Part shown: positions 31,963-40,062 of the stretch, one piece after another
Position numbering within the stretch: position 1 is the first letter of the stretch
Layout: the number at the start of each line of letters is the position of its first letter
Assembly (NCBI GenBank): GCA_035906575.1
Contig: JAMIEW010000071.1
Span: 1 to 43,197 of the forward strand
Length of the DNA: 43,197 nt
Direction of reading: 5' to 3'
Source of the DNA: HK-STAS-PATE-2 sp035906575
GTDB lineage: Bacteria > Patescibacteriota > Patescibacteriia > 2-12-FULL-60-25
The notes under the pieces: model-generated
The model's input: the letters and a program-made list of their open reading frames with translations, nothing else
What the model was told of the DNA's origin: nothing
The model's database searches: none
Translations under genes and position numbers: made by a program

Positions 31963-32337
31963 TCAGATGACGTCGTCTTCGGTGCCGAAGGCGCCATCGC
32001 TACCTGCAGAGGTGACGCCGACTTCGTCGGTATCACAGCTGACGACGAAGGCATTGCCCCAGGGGTCGACGGTCTGCACTTGCCTGCCGCGAAGCATACC
32101 CGCTTGATGCAGGTCTTCTACGGTCGGGCATTCGACCTGGTCGCCTGACAGTAGTAGCTGTTCGGCGGCGGCACGGATGCTGCTCGCGTCGATGCGAGCC
32201 TGCTTAACGCGAGCGCGCATCATCTGAGGGATGACGGCAGCGCCGACGCCTGTTGCGATCATCGCCATGATGACCACAACGATCATGATCTCAACGAGCG
32301 TCATCCCGGAGATCCGGGGGTTCTTTTTCCTTTTCAA
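31963..32337 (-). CDS. Type II secretion pseudopilin-like protein (GspG-type), GC-rich
   Basis: 124 residues from a TTG at 32337 chosen because AAGGA lies 7 bases before it and the start then gives a short basic leader (MKRKKNPRISG). An ATG at 32373 would add 12 residues. The leader is followed by the type III signal: Gly, then MTLVEIMIVVVIMAMIATGV with Glu at +5. The C-terminal part (VDPWGNAFVVSCD, SAGSDGAFGTEDDVI) matches GspG-like pseudopilins, including the Asp-rich calcium-site ending. Such proteins form short periplasmic fibres. GC is about 62% by hand count against about 50% around it, and it is alone on the minus strand between prfA and rpsB, suggesting transfer. Confidence 0.82.
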   Translation of the reverse strand: MKRKKNPRISGMTLVEIMIVVVIMAMIATGVGAAVIPQMMRARVKQARIDASSIRAAAEQLLLSGDQVECPTVEDLHQAGMLRGRQVQTVDPWGNAFVVSCDTDEVGVTSAGSDGAFGTEDDVI

Positions 32338-32373
32338 GGCGTGTTCCTTTCCGAGTATCAAGCCATGCGACAT

Positions 32374-32643
32374 GCGTAGCCACCTTCAATCGTCCCTATC
32401 TCTCGATAGTAATAAATGAGAGGATATCAATACTCAAATACAAGTTATCATAAAATACGCATTTTGTCAATATTTAAATAGACATAAAAGGTACTGATTT
32501 TGGCCTAAGGCTTGCCAAAAAAGGGGGGATTGGGTAGGATCCTGTCACTAATTAACCTTCGTCTACCCCGCTATACGGCACCTCTTTCCTTTCCTCATTT
32601 GAGGCACGGAGGGCCAGGGATGAACGAATAAAAGGAATTATCT
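32374..32643. other. AT-rich intergenic region with divergent control of pseudopilin and rpsB
   Basis: 270 bases without a gene. 32403-32500 is strongly AT-rich, in sharp contrast with the GC-rich gene to its left. On the minus strand a perfect TTGACA (32470-32465) is followed after 17 bases by TAACTT, a candidate promoter for the pseudopilin. The rpsB side (about 32520-32643) has a CCTC-ATTT-GAGG hairpin (32595-32606) and an AAAGGAA element before the rpsB start; it may be a structured S2 leader, but I cannot confirm this. Confidence 0.45.
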
Positions 32644-33411
32644 ATGTCCAAACTCCCTTCAATGGAGGACATGCTCCAATCGGGCATGCACTTCGGTCAC
32701 CAAACCTCTAAGTGGCACCCTAAGATGAAGAAATTCATCTTCGGCCAGCGCCAAGGTATTCATATCATTAACCTCGAAGAGACCGTCAAAGCTCTTGAAG
32801 ACGCTTTGGTTTTCTTGAAAAAGACGGCAGCTCGTGGCGGTACGATTTTGTTTGTTGGTACCAAAAAGCAGGCTTCTCAAATCGTTGAGACCGCAGCAAT
32901 CACTGCTGGCATGCCTTATATCAACAAGCGCTGGCTTGGCGGTACGCTTACCAACTTCCCATCCATTGCCTCCCAGATCCGCAAATTGAAGGATCTTAAG
33001 CGCAAGCAAGAAAAGGGCGAACTCGGTAAGTTCACCAAGCTCGAACAGCTTCGCTTTGCTGAGCAGATCAAACTTCTCGAAGATAAGATCGGTGGTATCC
33101 AAGAGATGAACCGCGTCCCTGACGTGCTCTTCATCTTCGATGTCAAAAAAGACAAAACTGCGCTTCAAGAAGCGCTTCGCCGTGGCGTAAAGGTTGTCGC
33201 TGTCTGTGACTCCAATGTGAATCCAACCGATATCGACTACCCAATTCCTGCGAACGACGATGCAGTGAAAGCTATTCAAATGATGGCAGACATCGTTGCT
33301 GGCGCCATCAACGATGGCAAGAAAGAATGGGAATCGAACCGTGCACGCTTGGGCAGCACCCTCGTTGCTTCTCCTCAGGCACGCTCGTTCGCTCAGCTCA
33401 AAAATAACTAA
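32644..33411 (+). CDS. rpsB: 30S ribosomal protein S2
   Basis: 255 residues. Typical S2 features: MEDMLQSGMHFGHQTSKWHPKM at the start, FIFGQRQGIHIINLEET, LFVGTKKQASQIVE, NKRWLGGTLTNF, PDVLFIFDV, and VCDSNVNPTDIDYPIPANDDA. S2 binds the back of the small subunit near the mRNA exit. It is one of the few genes with a purine-rich site (AAAGGAA) upstream, and a long leader precedes it. The tsf gene follows by 39 bases, the standard rpsB-tsf order. Confidence 0.97.
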   Translation: MSKLPSMEDMLQSGMHFGHQTSKWHPKMKKFIFGQRQGIHIINLEETVKALEDALVFLKKTAARGGTILFVGTKKQASQIVETAAITAGMPYINKRWLGGTLTNFPSIASQIRKLKDLKRKQEKGELGKFTKLEQLRFAEQIKLLEDKIGGIQEMNRVPDVLFIFDVKKDKTALQEALRRGVKVVAVCDSNVNPTDIDYPIPANDDAVKAIQMMADIVAGAINDGKKEWESNRARLGSTLVASPQARSFAQLKNN

Positions 33412-33450
33412 TACCGTCTCGCTTTAGGCGAACGCTCATTACAAAATACT

Positions 33451-34065
33451 ATGGCTATCGACAACAAGCTCGTCATGGAGCTCCGCAACCGCACTTCAGC
33501 TGGTATCGTGGACTGTAAAAACGCCCTCGAAGAAGCTGGTGGCGACATGGACAAGGCAATCGAAGTCCTTAAAAAGAAAGGCGCGATCAAGGCAGCAAAA
33601 AAAGCATCCGAACGCACCGCGTCCGAAGGTTTGCTTGCAACCTACTTGCACCACAATGGCAAACTCGCGGCTATCGTTGAACTCGCATGTGAAACCGACT
33701 TTGTCGGCCGCGGCGAAGATTTCAAAGGCTTGGCGAATGACCTCGCCCTTCAGGTTGCTGCCGCTGACCCAACCTATGTCAGCCCAGAAACGATCCCTGC
33801 TGAAATCCATGAAGCAAAGAAAGCTGAATTCATGGCAGAGATGGCTGAAGACAAAAAGCCAGAAGATATCAAAGCAAAAATCGTCGAAGGTAAGCTCAAT
33901 AAGTGGTACTCCGACGTGTGTTTGACCAAGCAGTCCTTCATCAAAGATGAAGACACGACTGTCGAACAACTTATCACGGCGCTTTCTGCCAAAAGTGGCG
34001 AAAAGATCGAGGTAACGCGCTTCTCGCGCATGGCAATGTCCGCCCCAACGGGTCAGACCTGCTAA
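33451..34065 (+). CDS. tsf: Elongation factor Ts (short form)
   Basis: 204 residues. EF-Ts exchanges GDP for GTP on EF-Tu. The N-terminal UBA-like domain (LVMELRNRTSAGIVDCKNAL, DMDKAIEVLKKKG) and the TDFV motif at 82-85 (CETDFVGRGEDF) are present, and SFIKDEDTTVEQLI marks the core end. At 204 residues it resembles the short Thermus-type EF-Ts rather than the 283-residue E. coli protein, lacking one core subdomain. It is followed by a strong terminator. Confidence 0.96.
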   Translation: MAIDNKLVMELRNRTSAGIVDCKNALEEAGGDMDKAIEVLKKKGAIKAAKKASERTASEGLLATYLHHNGKLAAIVELACETDFVGRGEDFKGLANDLALQVAAADPTYVSPETIPAEIHEAKKAEFMAEMAEDKKPEDIKAKIVEGKLNKWYSDVCLTKQSFIKDEDTTVEQLITALSAKSGEKIEVTRFSRMAMSAPTGQTC

Positions 34066-34082
34066 TCTCTAGGCTCCCAATC

Positions 34083-34109
34083 AAAACCCCTCCTGTCAGG
34101 AGGGGTTTT
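34083..34109 (+). terminator. Rho-independent terminator after tsf
   Basis: Near-perfect palindrome AAAACCCCTCCTG/TCAGGAGGGGTTTT, 17 bases after the tsf stop. Confidence 0.88.
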
Positions 34110-34112
34110 GTG

Positions 34113-34121
34113 TGTTATCCT
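34113..34121 (+). promoter_or_regulatory. Extended -10 for the surface-protein gene
   Basis: TGT directly followed by TATCCT (34116-34121). The ATG lies 11 bases later, predicting a leader of only about 4-5 bases. Confidence 0.45.
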
Positions 34122-34132
34122 TCTTTGCAGAT

Positions 34133-35071
34133 ATGCGTTTATCACGTTTTGCCGTACCAGCTTTGGTGACGGTAGCTGCCCTCGCAGGCATGCCTGTTTT
34201 TGCGGCGACGAGTACTCCGGCCACCAATGCCGGCTGTACGCTTTCCATCCGCAACGAAGACATTAGTGTTTTGCCGGCGGCGCCTTTTGTAGGTTATGCG
34301 GCAAAGATCTATGCAACGGTTCAGCCACTTTGCAAAAGAGATACCGAAGGTGACGTGCTTTTTTATGCGAATAATAAGCTTATTGGCACCAAGCCAATTT
34401 CTTACAAAAAGAATGGCCTCGCCGAAGAAGTTTGGATTGGTTGGACACCAGCCGAGTATGGTAATCATTCATTGCGCGTAGATACGAAAGGCGAGACGGG
34501 TGTTGTGGGCGATTCAGCGTCAATCACGTTTTTTGTAGATCGTGATAATGATGGTGATGGTACTGGTGATAAGGTTGACCCGGATGACGATAATGACGGC
34601 GTACCTGATACAAAAGACCAATTTCCAACCGATCCAAAAAAGTCCAAAGATACGGATGGGGATGGTATCGATGACTCCGAAGACTCAGATGACGACAATG
34701 ACGGGCTCTATGATTTTCAAGAACAATCCGTCGGTACGAATCCGTTAAAGTTTGATACCGATGGCGACGGTGTTGGTGATAAAGATGACGCGTTTCCGCT
34801 TGATCCAAACCGTTCTGCACCGGATCCTGTTGCGCCCCCTCCGACTATCCCATCCGAGCCAGCTTCAAGCACCGTGATTCTACCGACTGATACGAATCTG
34901 CCGACAGAAGAGGGTCGCGTTCTTGGCGCAACAACTGAACGTAAAACTGATGATAAGTCTGTCTTCGCGACCTATCCGTGGCTGTGGGCGATTGCGGCCG
35001 GCACCATGTTCTTAGCCTTCTTCTTTCTCTACAAATCGCGTAAAGAAGAGCGCGAATACGGTAAATACTAA
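34133..35071 (+). CDS. Surface protein with thrombospondin type 3 (calcium-binding) repeats
   Basis: 312 residues from the ATG at 34133; a GTG at 34112 overlaps the -10 box. A signal peptide (MRLSRFAVPALVTVAALAGM, cut after VFA) is followed by a beta domain of about 100 residues with two cysteines. Then come Asp-rich thrombospondin-3-type repeats at about 140-230: DRDNDGDGTGD, DPDDDNDGVPD, DTDGDGIDDSEDSDDDNDG and DTDGDGVGDKDD, which should bind calcium. A Pro/Ser/Thr-rich stalk leads to one C-terminal membrane helix (WLWAIAAGTMFLAFFFLY) and a basic cytoplasmic end. It is therefore exported and anchored. Ligand and role are unknown. Confidence 0.85.
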   Translation: MRLSRFAVPALVTVAALAGMPVFAATSTPATNAGCTLSIRNEDISVLPAAPFVGYAAKIYATVQPLCKRDTEGDVLFYANNKLIGTKPISYKKNGLAEEVWIGWTPAEYGNHSLRVDTKGETGVVGDSASITFFVDRDNDGDGTGDKVDPDDDNDGVPDTKDQFPTDPKKSKDTDGDGIDDSEDSDDDNDGLYDFQEQSVGTNPLKFDTDGDGVGDKDDAFPLDPNRSAPDPVAPPPTIPSEPASSTVILPTDTNLPTEEGRVLGATTERKTDDKSVFATYPWLWAIAAGTMFLAFFFLYKSRKEEREYGKY

Positions 35072-35098
35072 TTTCTTTTTCACTCGCTCTTTACGCCT

Positions 35099-36106
35099 AT
35101 GACACGCATCGCTATTAACGGATTTGGCCGCATCGGTCGCAATGTTTTGCGCGCCGGTTTTAAACTGCCTGGTTTTGAGGTGGTCGCTATTAACGATTTA
35201 ACGGATACGGCGACCCTTACACATCTCTTGAAGCACGACACCGTCTACCGCAAGTGGGACCAAGAGATTTCAGGCGATGCCAAATCGATTACCGTTGGCC
35301 GTAAAAAGATCCAGGTCTTTGCTGAAAAAGATCCAGCTAATTTGCCGTGGAGCAAGCTTGGGATTGATGTTGTTCTCGAGTGCACCGGGCGTTTTACTGA
35401 TCTCGAAGGTGCGTCAAAGCATATTCTAGCCGGTGCAAAGCGCGTGATTATCAGCGCGCCAGCAAAAGGTGGTGATGTGCCAACACATGTGATCGGGGTG
35501 AATGAAAAAGGCGCAGGTAAAAAAGCTAAGGTGATCAACAATGCAAGCTGTACGACGAATTGCATCTCGCCCGTCGCCGCCATCATGAACGATGTCTTTG
35601 GCGTGAAAAAGGCGATGATGACAACGATTCATGGCTATACCGCTGATCAGAATTTGCAGGACGGCCCACATAAAGACCTTCGTCGTGCTCGTGCCGCTGC
35701 AGAGAATATCGTCCCAACAACAACGGGCGCCGCTCTTGCAACGACCGAAGTGATCCCTGAACTTAAAGGGTTATTTGATGGGCTTTCAATCCGCGTGCCA
35801 GTACCGGTTGTTTCGCTTTCGGACTTTACCTTTTTGTTGAAAAAGAAAACGACGGTAGAAGAGGTGAATAAAGCCATTAAAAAAGCGGCTGCGAATATTA
35901 GATATAAAGGCGTGCTAGAAGTAACAGAAGAGCCGCTCGTTTCATCAGATTTTATCGGTAATCCAGCGAGCTGTATCGTAGATCTCGAGCTTACAAAGGT
36001 GGTTGATGGCGATATGGTTAAAGTAATCGCTTGGTACGATAATGAATGGGGTTATTCAAATCGCCTCGCTGAAATGTCGCTCGAGGTTGGCAAAAATCTT
36101 CGCTAA
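35099..36106 (+). CDS. gapA: Glyceraldehyde-3-phosphate dehydrogenase
   Basis: 335 residues. It oxidises glyceraldehyde-3-phosphate to 1,3-bisphosphoglycerate. NAD site INGFGRIGRNVLRA at 5-18, Asp33 after AIN (NAD preference), catalytic Cys151 in NNASCTTNCISPVA, partner His in MTTIHGYTADQNL, and WYDNEWGYSNRL near the end. It lies 8 bases upstream of pgk, the next enzyme of lower glycolysis. Start context GCCTATG without Shine-Dalgarno. Confidence 0.98.
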   Translation: MTRIAINGFGRIGRNVLRAGFKLPGFEVVAINDLTDTATLTHLLKHDTVYRKWDQEISGDAKSITVGRKKIQVFAEKDPANLPWSKLGIDVVLECTGRFTDLEGASKHILAGAKRVIISAPAKGGDVPTHVIGVNEKGAGKKAKVINNASCTTNCISPVAAIMNDVFGVKKAMMTTIHGYTADQNLQDGPHKDLRRARAAAENIVPTTTGAALATTEVIPELKGLFDGLSIRVPVPVVSLSDFTFLLKKKTTVEEVNKAIKKAAANIRYKGVLEVTEEPLVSSDFIGNPASCIVDLELTKVVDGDMVKVIAWYDNEWGYSNRLAEMSLEVGKNLR

Positions 36107-36114
36107 AAACGTCC

Positions 36115-37302
36115 ATGAAACTCCGCACCTTGCCCGCAAAGCTGAAGCTCCAAAACCAGCCCGTGCTCGTGCGGGTTGATTGGAATATCCCCCTAAATGG
36201 CACGCTTGAAGCTGAGCATCATTTAAAATTGCAGCGTTCAAAGGTGGTTGTCGAGACCTTGGTCACGCGAGGGGCTAAGCCTATTTTTTTGACGCATATC
36301 GGCCGTCCTCAAAAACGCGAAGCACGTTTATCAACCGAACGTCTTTTACCACTCCTCAAAAAATCCCTCGGAAAATCTGTTATTTTTTTGGATGGATCGA
36401 TTAGCAAGGCAAAAGATCTTAAAGCGATGCAAGAACGTATCGCTCTGTCTGAACCGGGCACCTGTTTTATTGTAGAAAATGTCCGTTTTGAAAAAGGCGA
36501 AGAAACAAATGACAAGGTTTTAGCGAAGGCTTATACACAGCTAAGCAAGGTTTTTGTGAATGACGCGTTCTCTGCCTGTCATCGCAAACACGCCTCGATC
36601 GTCGGTATCACGGCTTATGCAGACACGTATGCAGGCCCTGCGCTCATCGAAGAAGTTGACCAGCTTGGCAAGCTATTAAAAAAGACGGCGTCACCCTATA
36701 TCGCAGTACTCGGTGGTAAAAAACTGACGACCAAAATCGGCGTTTTAAAGGATATGTTAAAGCACGCTGACAAGGTCTTGGTTGGGGGTGCTATGGCCGC
36801 GCCTTTCTATAAAGCGCGCGGATTGTCGATCGGCGCTTCATATTGCGAAGACGCGGCATTACCGATCGTGAAAAAACTCCAAAAAGAACAAGCGATTTTA
36901 ACTCCAACGGATGTCATCGTCACGAAGAAGCTTTCAGAAAAGCCGGTATTGCGACGCGTAGTGGTTGAATGCATTGAAAAAGATGACATCATTGTTGATA
37001 TTGGTCCAAGCACCCTGCGCGCCTGGCATACCGAAATCCAAAAAGCGAAAACCGTCGTTTGGAATGGTCCTATCGGGATGACCGAAGTGAAATCAACGGG
37101 GTTCGGTTCTCGGTTTTTAGCCAAGAGTATCGCCAAGCGTTCTGACGAGGCGTTTACGATTTGCGGGGGTGGTGACACGATCCCGGTCATCTCACAAACC
37201 AAGACCTTAGCCAAAATGGATTTCGTCTCTACGGGCGGGGGAGCGATGCTTGAATTTCTCGCAAATGGCGGTGACCTACCTGGTCTGAAGAAATTGCGCT
37301 AA
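36115..37302 (+). CDS. pgk: Phosphoglycerate kinase
   Basis: 395 residues. It makes ATP from 1,3-bisphosphoglycerate. Substrate-site residues are seen in VLVRVDWNIPLNG (15-27), HIGRPQK, ENVRFEKGEE and NDAFSACHRKHAS; the nucleotide domain has AVLGGKKLTTKIGVL, VWNGPIGMTEV, GGGDT and the final STGGGAMLEFLANGGDLPGL. The usual DFNVPL is DWNIPL here, a mild change. It lies in a gapA-pgk-SIMPL-eno cluster on one strand. Confidence 0.97.
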   Translation: MKLRTLPAKLKLQNQPVLVRVDWNIPLNGTLEAEHHLKLQRSKVVVETLVTRGAKPIFLTHIGRPQKREARLSTERLLPLLKKSLGKSVIFLDGSISKAKDLKAMQERIALSEPGTCFIVENVRFEKGEETNDKVLAKAYTQLSKVFVNDAFSACHRKHASIVGITAYADTYAGPALIEEVDQLGKLLKKTASPYIAVLGGKKLTTKIGVLKDMLKHADKVLVGGAMAAPFYKARGLSIGASYCEDAALPIVKKLQKEQAILTPTDVIVTKKLSEKPVLRRVVVECIEKDDIIVDIGPSTLRAWHTEIQKAKTVVWNGPIGMTEVKSTGFGSRFLAKSIAKRSDEAFTICGGGDTIPVISQTKTLAKMDFVSTGGGAMLEFLANGGDLPGLKKLR

Positions 37303-37339
37303 ACTAAGCTCAGTCTAACCCTTCATTTTTTGTACACCT

Positions 37340-38095
37340 ATGTTTCCATCCTACAAAGAAAGCCCAATGGCTAATATCGCTGGCATTGTTGTTTTGTGTT
37401 TTTTAGCGGTATTTCTCGGTCTCGCATCTTACAAGACCTTTCGCGAAGCAAAAGAAGTGGGTCATGTTGCACGTGATCGCGATACCATTACCATCGCTGG
37501 TAATGGCAAGATTGCAAGCAAGCCAGATCTCGCTGTCGTGAATCTTGGTCTTTATAGCGAAGGCAAAGAGGTGCCAGTGATTCAAGATGAGAATAGCCGC
37601 AAGGTGAACGCCATTATCGTCGCTCTCAAACAACTCGGTATCGCTGAGGATGACATGCAGACGTCCAATTACAATATCTCGCCAAAATACGACTATACCG
37701 ATGGCGCACAAACGGTGATCGGTTATACCGTTTCGCAAAACCTTACGGTTAAAGTACGTGATTTGACCAAGGTCGGCACCGTGCTTTCACAAGCAGGCAC
37801 CGTCGGTGCAAACCAGGTCAATGGCGTGAACTTCTCGATTGATGATCCTTCAGAGCTAGAGATTCAGGCTCGCGCCAAAGCCATCGAAGATGCACGCAAA
37901 AAGGCCGATGAATTAGCAAAGGCTATGGGTGTCAGTATTACGCGCGTTGTCACCTTCAGCGAGAATTCTTCTAGTATGCCAACGCCCCCTGTCTATACCT
38001 TTAGAGCTGAAGATGTTGCAGCACAGGCACCAGATATTAAGCCTGGCTCATTGGATGTTGAAGCAAATATCACGGTTACCTTTGAAATTCGCTAG
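37340..38095 (+). CDS. SIMPL-domain (DUF541) extracytoplasmic protein
   Basis: 251 residues. One N-terminal membrane helix (about 12-32, IAGIVVLCFLAVFLGLASY) anchors a SIMPL/DUF541 domain: ITIAGNGKIASKPDLAVVNLG, KVNAIIVALKQLGIAEDDMQTSNYNI, GYTVSQNLTVKVRDL, and ARAKAIEDARKKADELAKAMG, followed by a beta-rich end. DUF541 proteins (YggE type) are periplasmic or surface proteins of uncertain role, linked to oxidative stress in E. coli. The gene sits between pgk and eno, with which it has no known functional link. A second ATG at codon 10 is also possible. Confidence 0.87.
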   Translation: MFPSYKESPMANIAGIVVLCFLAVFLGLASYKTFREAKEVGHVARDRDTITIAGNGKIASKPDLAVVNLGLYSEGKEVPVIQDENSRKVNAIIVALKQLGIAEDDMQTSNYNISPKYDYTDGAQTVIGYTVSQNLTVKVRDLTKVGTVLSQAGTVGANQVNGVNFSIDDPSELEIQARAKAIEDARKKADELAKAMGVSITRVVTFSENSSSMPTPPVYTFRAEDVAAQAPDIKPGSLDVEANITVTFEIR

Positions 38096-38119
38096 TCACT
38101 AAGTTTTTCTTCGTTCTTT

Positions 38120-39382
38120 ATGTTCGCTACTACTAAAATCAAATCTCTCGTCGCCCGCGAAGTTTTAGACTCGCGCGGCAATCCAACCGTGGCCTGTCGT
38201 GTCACGTTAGCTTCTGGTGCTTCTGCTGAGGCAAAGGTGCCAAGCGGTGCCTCAACGGGCTCACACGAAGCCATGGAGCTTCGAGATGGTGGTAAACGCT
38301 ATGGAGGCAAAGGTGTGCTCAAAGCCGTCGCAAATGTTAATGGTCCACTCGCGAAAAAACTGGTAGGGATGGACGCCCTTAAGCTCGCTAAAATCGACGC
38401 GGTGATGATTGAGCTTGATGGTATGTCAAACAAGTCGCGTTTTGGCGCGAATGCATTGCTCGCCATCTCAATGGCTTGCGCTCAGGCCGTCGCCCTTCAC
38501 CGCAAAGAACCGCTCTGGAAGACCTTGCGCCACATGTATGATTTTCCGCGCGCCGCCAAGATGCCGATACCAACCATGAACGTGCTGAATGGTGGGGCGC
38601 ATGCCAATTGGTCACTCGACGTGCAAGAGTGCATGATTGTGCCAAAACAGCGCACTATTGAAGAGCGTGTGCGTGCAGGTGCTGAAGTTTTTCAGGTACT
38701 TGCTTCGATCTTAAAGCAAAACGGCTTTGCAACAACCGTAGGCGATGAAGGTGGTTTTGCACCGCAGCTGCATACGATCGAAAATGCTTTCGACGTACTT
38801 GTCCAAGCGATTAAAAAAGCTGGATACACGCCTGGTAAAGATATTGCCATCGCTACCGATATTGCTGCTTCTGAATTCTACAATGCCAAAAAAGGTGTGT
38901 ATGAAATGAAAACCGAAGGCAAGACCTATACGGCAGACGAGCTTTTGCAACGCTATATTGATCTGCAGAAAAAATACCCGATAGAATCGATCGAAGACCC
39001 CTTCGCCGAAGATGATTGGGCGGCATGGAAGAAAGCTCTCCCTAAGCTCAAAAAGAAATCCGTTGTGGTGGGGGACGACTTCTTTGTGACGAATGTCGAG
39101 CGTCTCGAACGCGGTATTAAAGAAAAAGCCGCAAACGCCATTCTTATCAAGCCAAACCAGATTGGGACGGTAAGCGAAACGGTGCAAGCCATCATCATGG
39201 CCCATAAGCACGGATTCAAAACCTCTATCTCTCATCGCTCTGGCGAAACGTCTGATACCTTCATCGCCGACCTTGCTTATGCCTGTGGTTCGGACTATAT
39301 CAAAACCGGTTCTCTCTCACGTTCAGAACGTGTTGAAAAATATAACCGTTTGATGGAGATCTCGCTTGAAACACGCAAGTAA
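38120..39382 (+). CDS. eno: Enolase
   Basis: 420 residues. It dehydrates 2-phosphoglycerate to phosphoenolpyruvate. The N-terminal domain has AREVLDSRGNPTVACRVTL and PSGASTGSHEAMELRDG; the barrel has NGGAHANWSLDVQECMIVP, VGDEGGFAP, SIEDPFAEDDW, VVGDDFFVTN, ILIKPNQIGT, and the enolase signature region SHRSGETSDTFIADLA, then KTGSLSRSERVEKYNRL. All metal and catalytic residues expected at these places appear intact. It ends the glycolytic cluster and is followed at once by a bidirectional terminator. Confidence 0.98.
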   Translation: MFATTKIKSLVAREVLDSRGNPTVACRVTLASGASAEAKVPSGASTGSHEAMELRDGGKRYGGKGVLKAVANVNGPLAKKLVGMDALKLAKIDAVMIELDGMSNKSRFGANALLAISMACAQAVALHRKEPLWKTLRHMYDFPRAAKMPIPTMNVLNGGAHANWSLDVQECMIVPKQRTIEERVRAGAEVFQVLASILKQNGFATTVGDEGGFAPQLHTIENAFDVLVQAIKKAGYTPGKDIAIATDIAASEFYNAKKGVYEMKTEGKTYTADELLQRYIDLQKKYPIESIEDPFAEDDWAAWKKALPKLKKKSVVVGDDFFVTNVERLERGIKEKAANAILIKPNQIGTVSETVQAIIMAHKHGFKTSISHRSGETSDTFIADLAYACGSDYIKTGSLSRSERVEKYNRLMEISLETRK

Positions 39383-39415
39383 AAAAACACTCCGACATTA
39401 GGTCGGAGTGTTTTT
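39383..39415. terminator. Bidirectional terminator after eno
   Basis: Stem AACACTCCGAC / GTCGGAGTGTT with loop ATTAG, A run before and T run after. The loop holds the stop codon (39398-39400) of the small convergent gene. Confidence 0.88.
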
Positions 39416-39574
39416 GATATGATCGCGAATGGCTTGCTGAGTTTTTTCGTCCAACTGACCCATAACAGGTAGAGCTCGCTCGATAAAGGTTTGCTTAACC
39501 TCGTGCAATTCTTTTGCGAGTTTTGCGTAGGCTTTTTTGAGCTCGTCTTGCTGTTGGGGTGTCGGCGTAGCCAT
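39398..39574 (-). CDS. Small 58-residue helical protein
   Basis: An ORF of 58 residues starting MATPTPQQQDELKKAYAKLA, with the rest reading as one or two amphipathic helices (ELHEVKQTFIERALPVMGQL, QQAIRDHIKN). Codon use is like that of neighbouring genes, and the start has the local CCTATG context with TATCCT 8 bases upstream as a -10 box. The stop sits in the loop of the eno terminator, so one hairpin serves both genes. No family is recognised; a small regulatory or ribosome-associated protein is possible. Another minus-strand frame overlapping here is longer but less protein-like. Confidence 0.62.
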   Translation of the reverse strand: MATPTPQQQDELKKAYAKLAKELHEVKQTFIERALPVMGQLDEKTQQAIRDHIKNTPT

Positions 39575-39614
39575 AGGCCCTTAGGATACCGCTTTTTCAT
39601 GCCCTTGAAAACTG

Positions 39615-39623
39615 TGATACACT
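39615..39623 (+). promoter_or_regulatory. Extended -10 upstream of 39632
   Basis: TGA followed by TACACT (39618-39623); the ATG is 8 bases further, predicting a leader of about two bases. Confidence 0.45.
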
Positions 39624-39631
39624 GAGGGTAT

Positions 39632-40054
39632 ATGCGAATCCCTATGTTTCTTACCGAATCCCGCCAGCGCTGGATCGCCACGCTCATCTTAAGCGCGTTG
39701 ATTCTCGGTGGTCTCTTTGTCTATACCTTTACCGCATTGCCATCGGTTATTAACGGAAATTCTTATCAAGCCGTCTTTTTGACCAATGGTCAAGTTTACT
39801 TTGGTAAGCTTGTCTCGACGCGCGGTTCATACAAGTTAACCGACGTGTACTATCTTCAATCAAAGCAGCCCGTTCAGTCTCAGGGAGCAGATGCCGGCGC
39901 TGAAGGTGACATGGCACTCATCAAGCTCGGTAATGAACTCCACGGTCCAGAAGATTGGATGTTGATCAATCGCCAGCACGTGGTTTTTGTTGAACAACTC
40001 AAAGGCGATAGCCGCGTGGTACAAGCGATTAACAAAGCAAAGGCAGGTAATTAG
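39632..40054 (+). CDS. Membrane-anchored hypothetical protein
   Basis: 140 residues. One N-terminal membrane helix (about 14-36, WIATLILSALILGGLFVYTF) precedes an extracytoplasmic domain of about 100 residues: YQAVFLTNGQVYFGKLVSTR, KLTDVYYLQSKQPV, a Gly/Ala spacer, IKLGNELHGPEDWMLINRQH, and VVFVEQLKGDSRVVQAI. The strand pattern suggests a compact beta domain repeated about twice. No named family. It lies 8 bases upstream of miaA and may be cotranscribed. Confidence 0.75.
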   Translation: MRIPMFLTESRQRWIATLILSALILGGLFVYTFTALPSVINGNSYQAVFLTNGQVYFGKLVSTRGSYKLTDVYYLQSKQPVQSQGADAGAEGDMALIKLGNELHGPEDWMLINRQHVVFVEQLKGDSRVVQAINKAKAGN

Positions 40055-40062
40055 GTTGTCTT

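Noticed and set aside
32659..33279. 206-residue minus-strand frame opposite rpsB
   Set aside because: Complete shadow of a conserved ribosomal gene; composition is not protein-like.
38711..39235. 174-residue minus-strand frame opposite eno
   Set aside because: Shadow of a fully intact enolase; Phe/Arg-rich product with no recognisable domains.
39295..39687. 130-residue minus-strand frame after eno
   Set aside because: Overlaps the eno end and the start of the 39632 gene; the 58-residue frame in another phase at 39398-39574 is far more protein-like.
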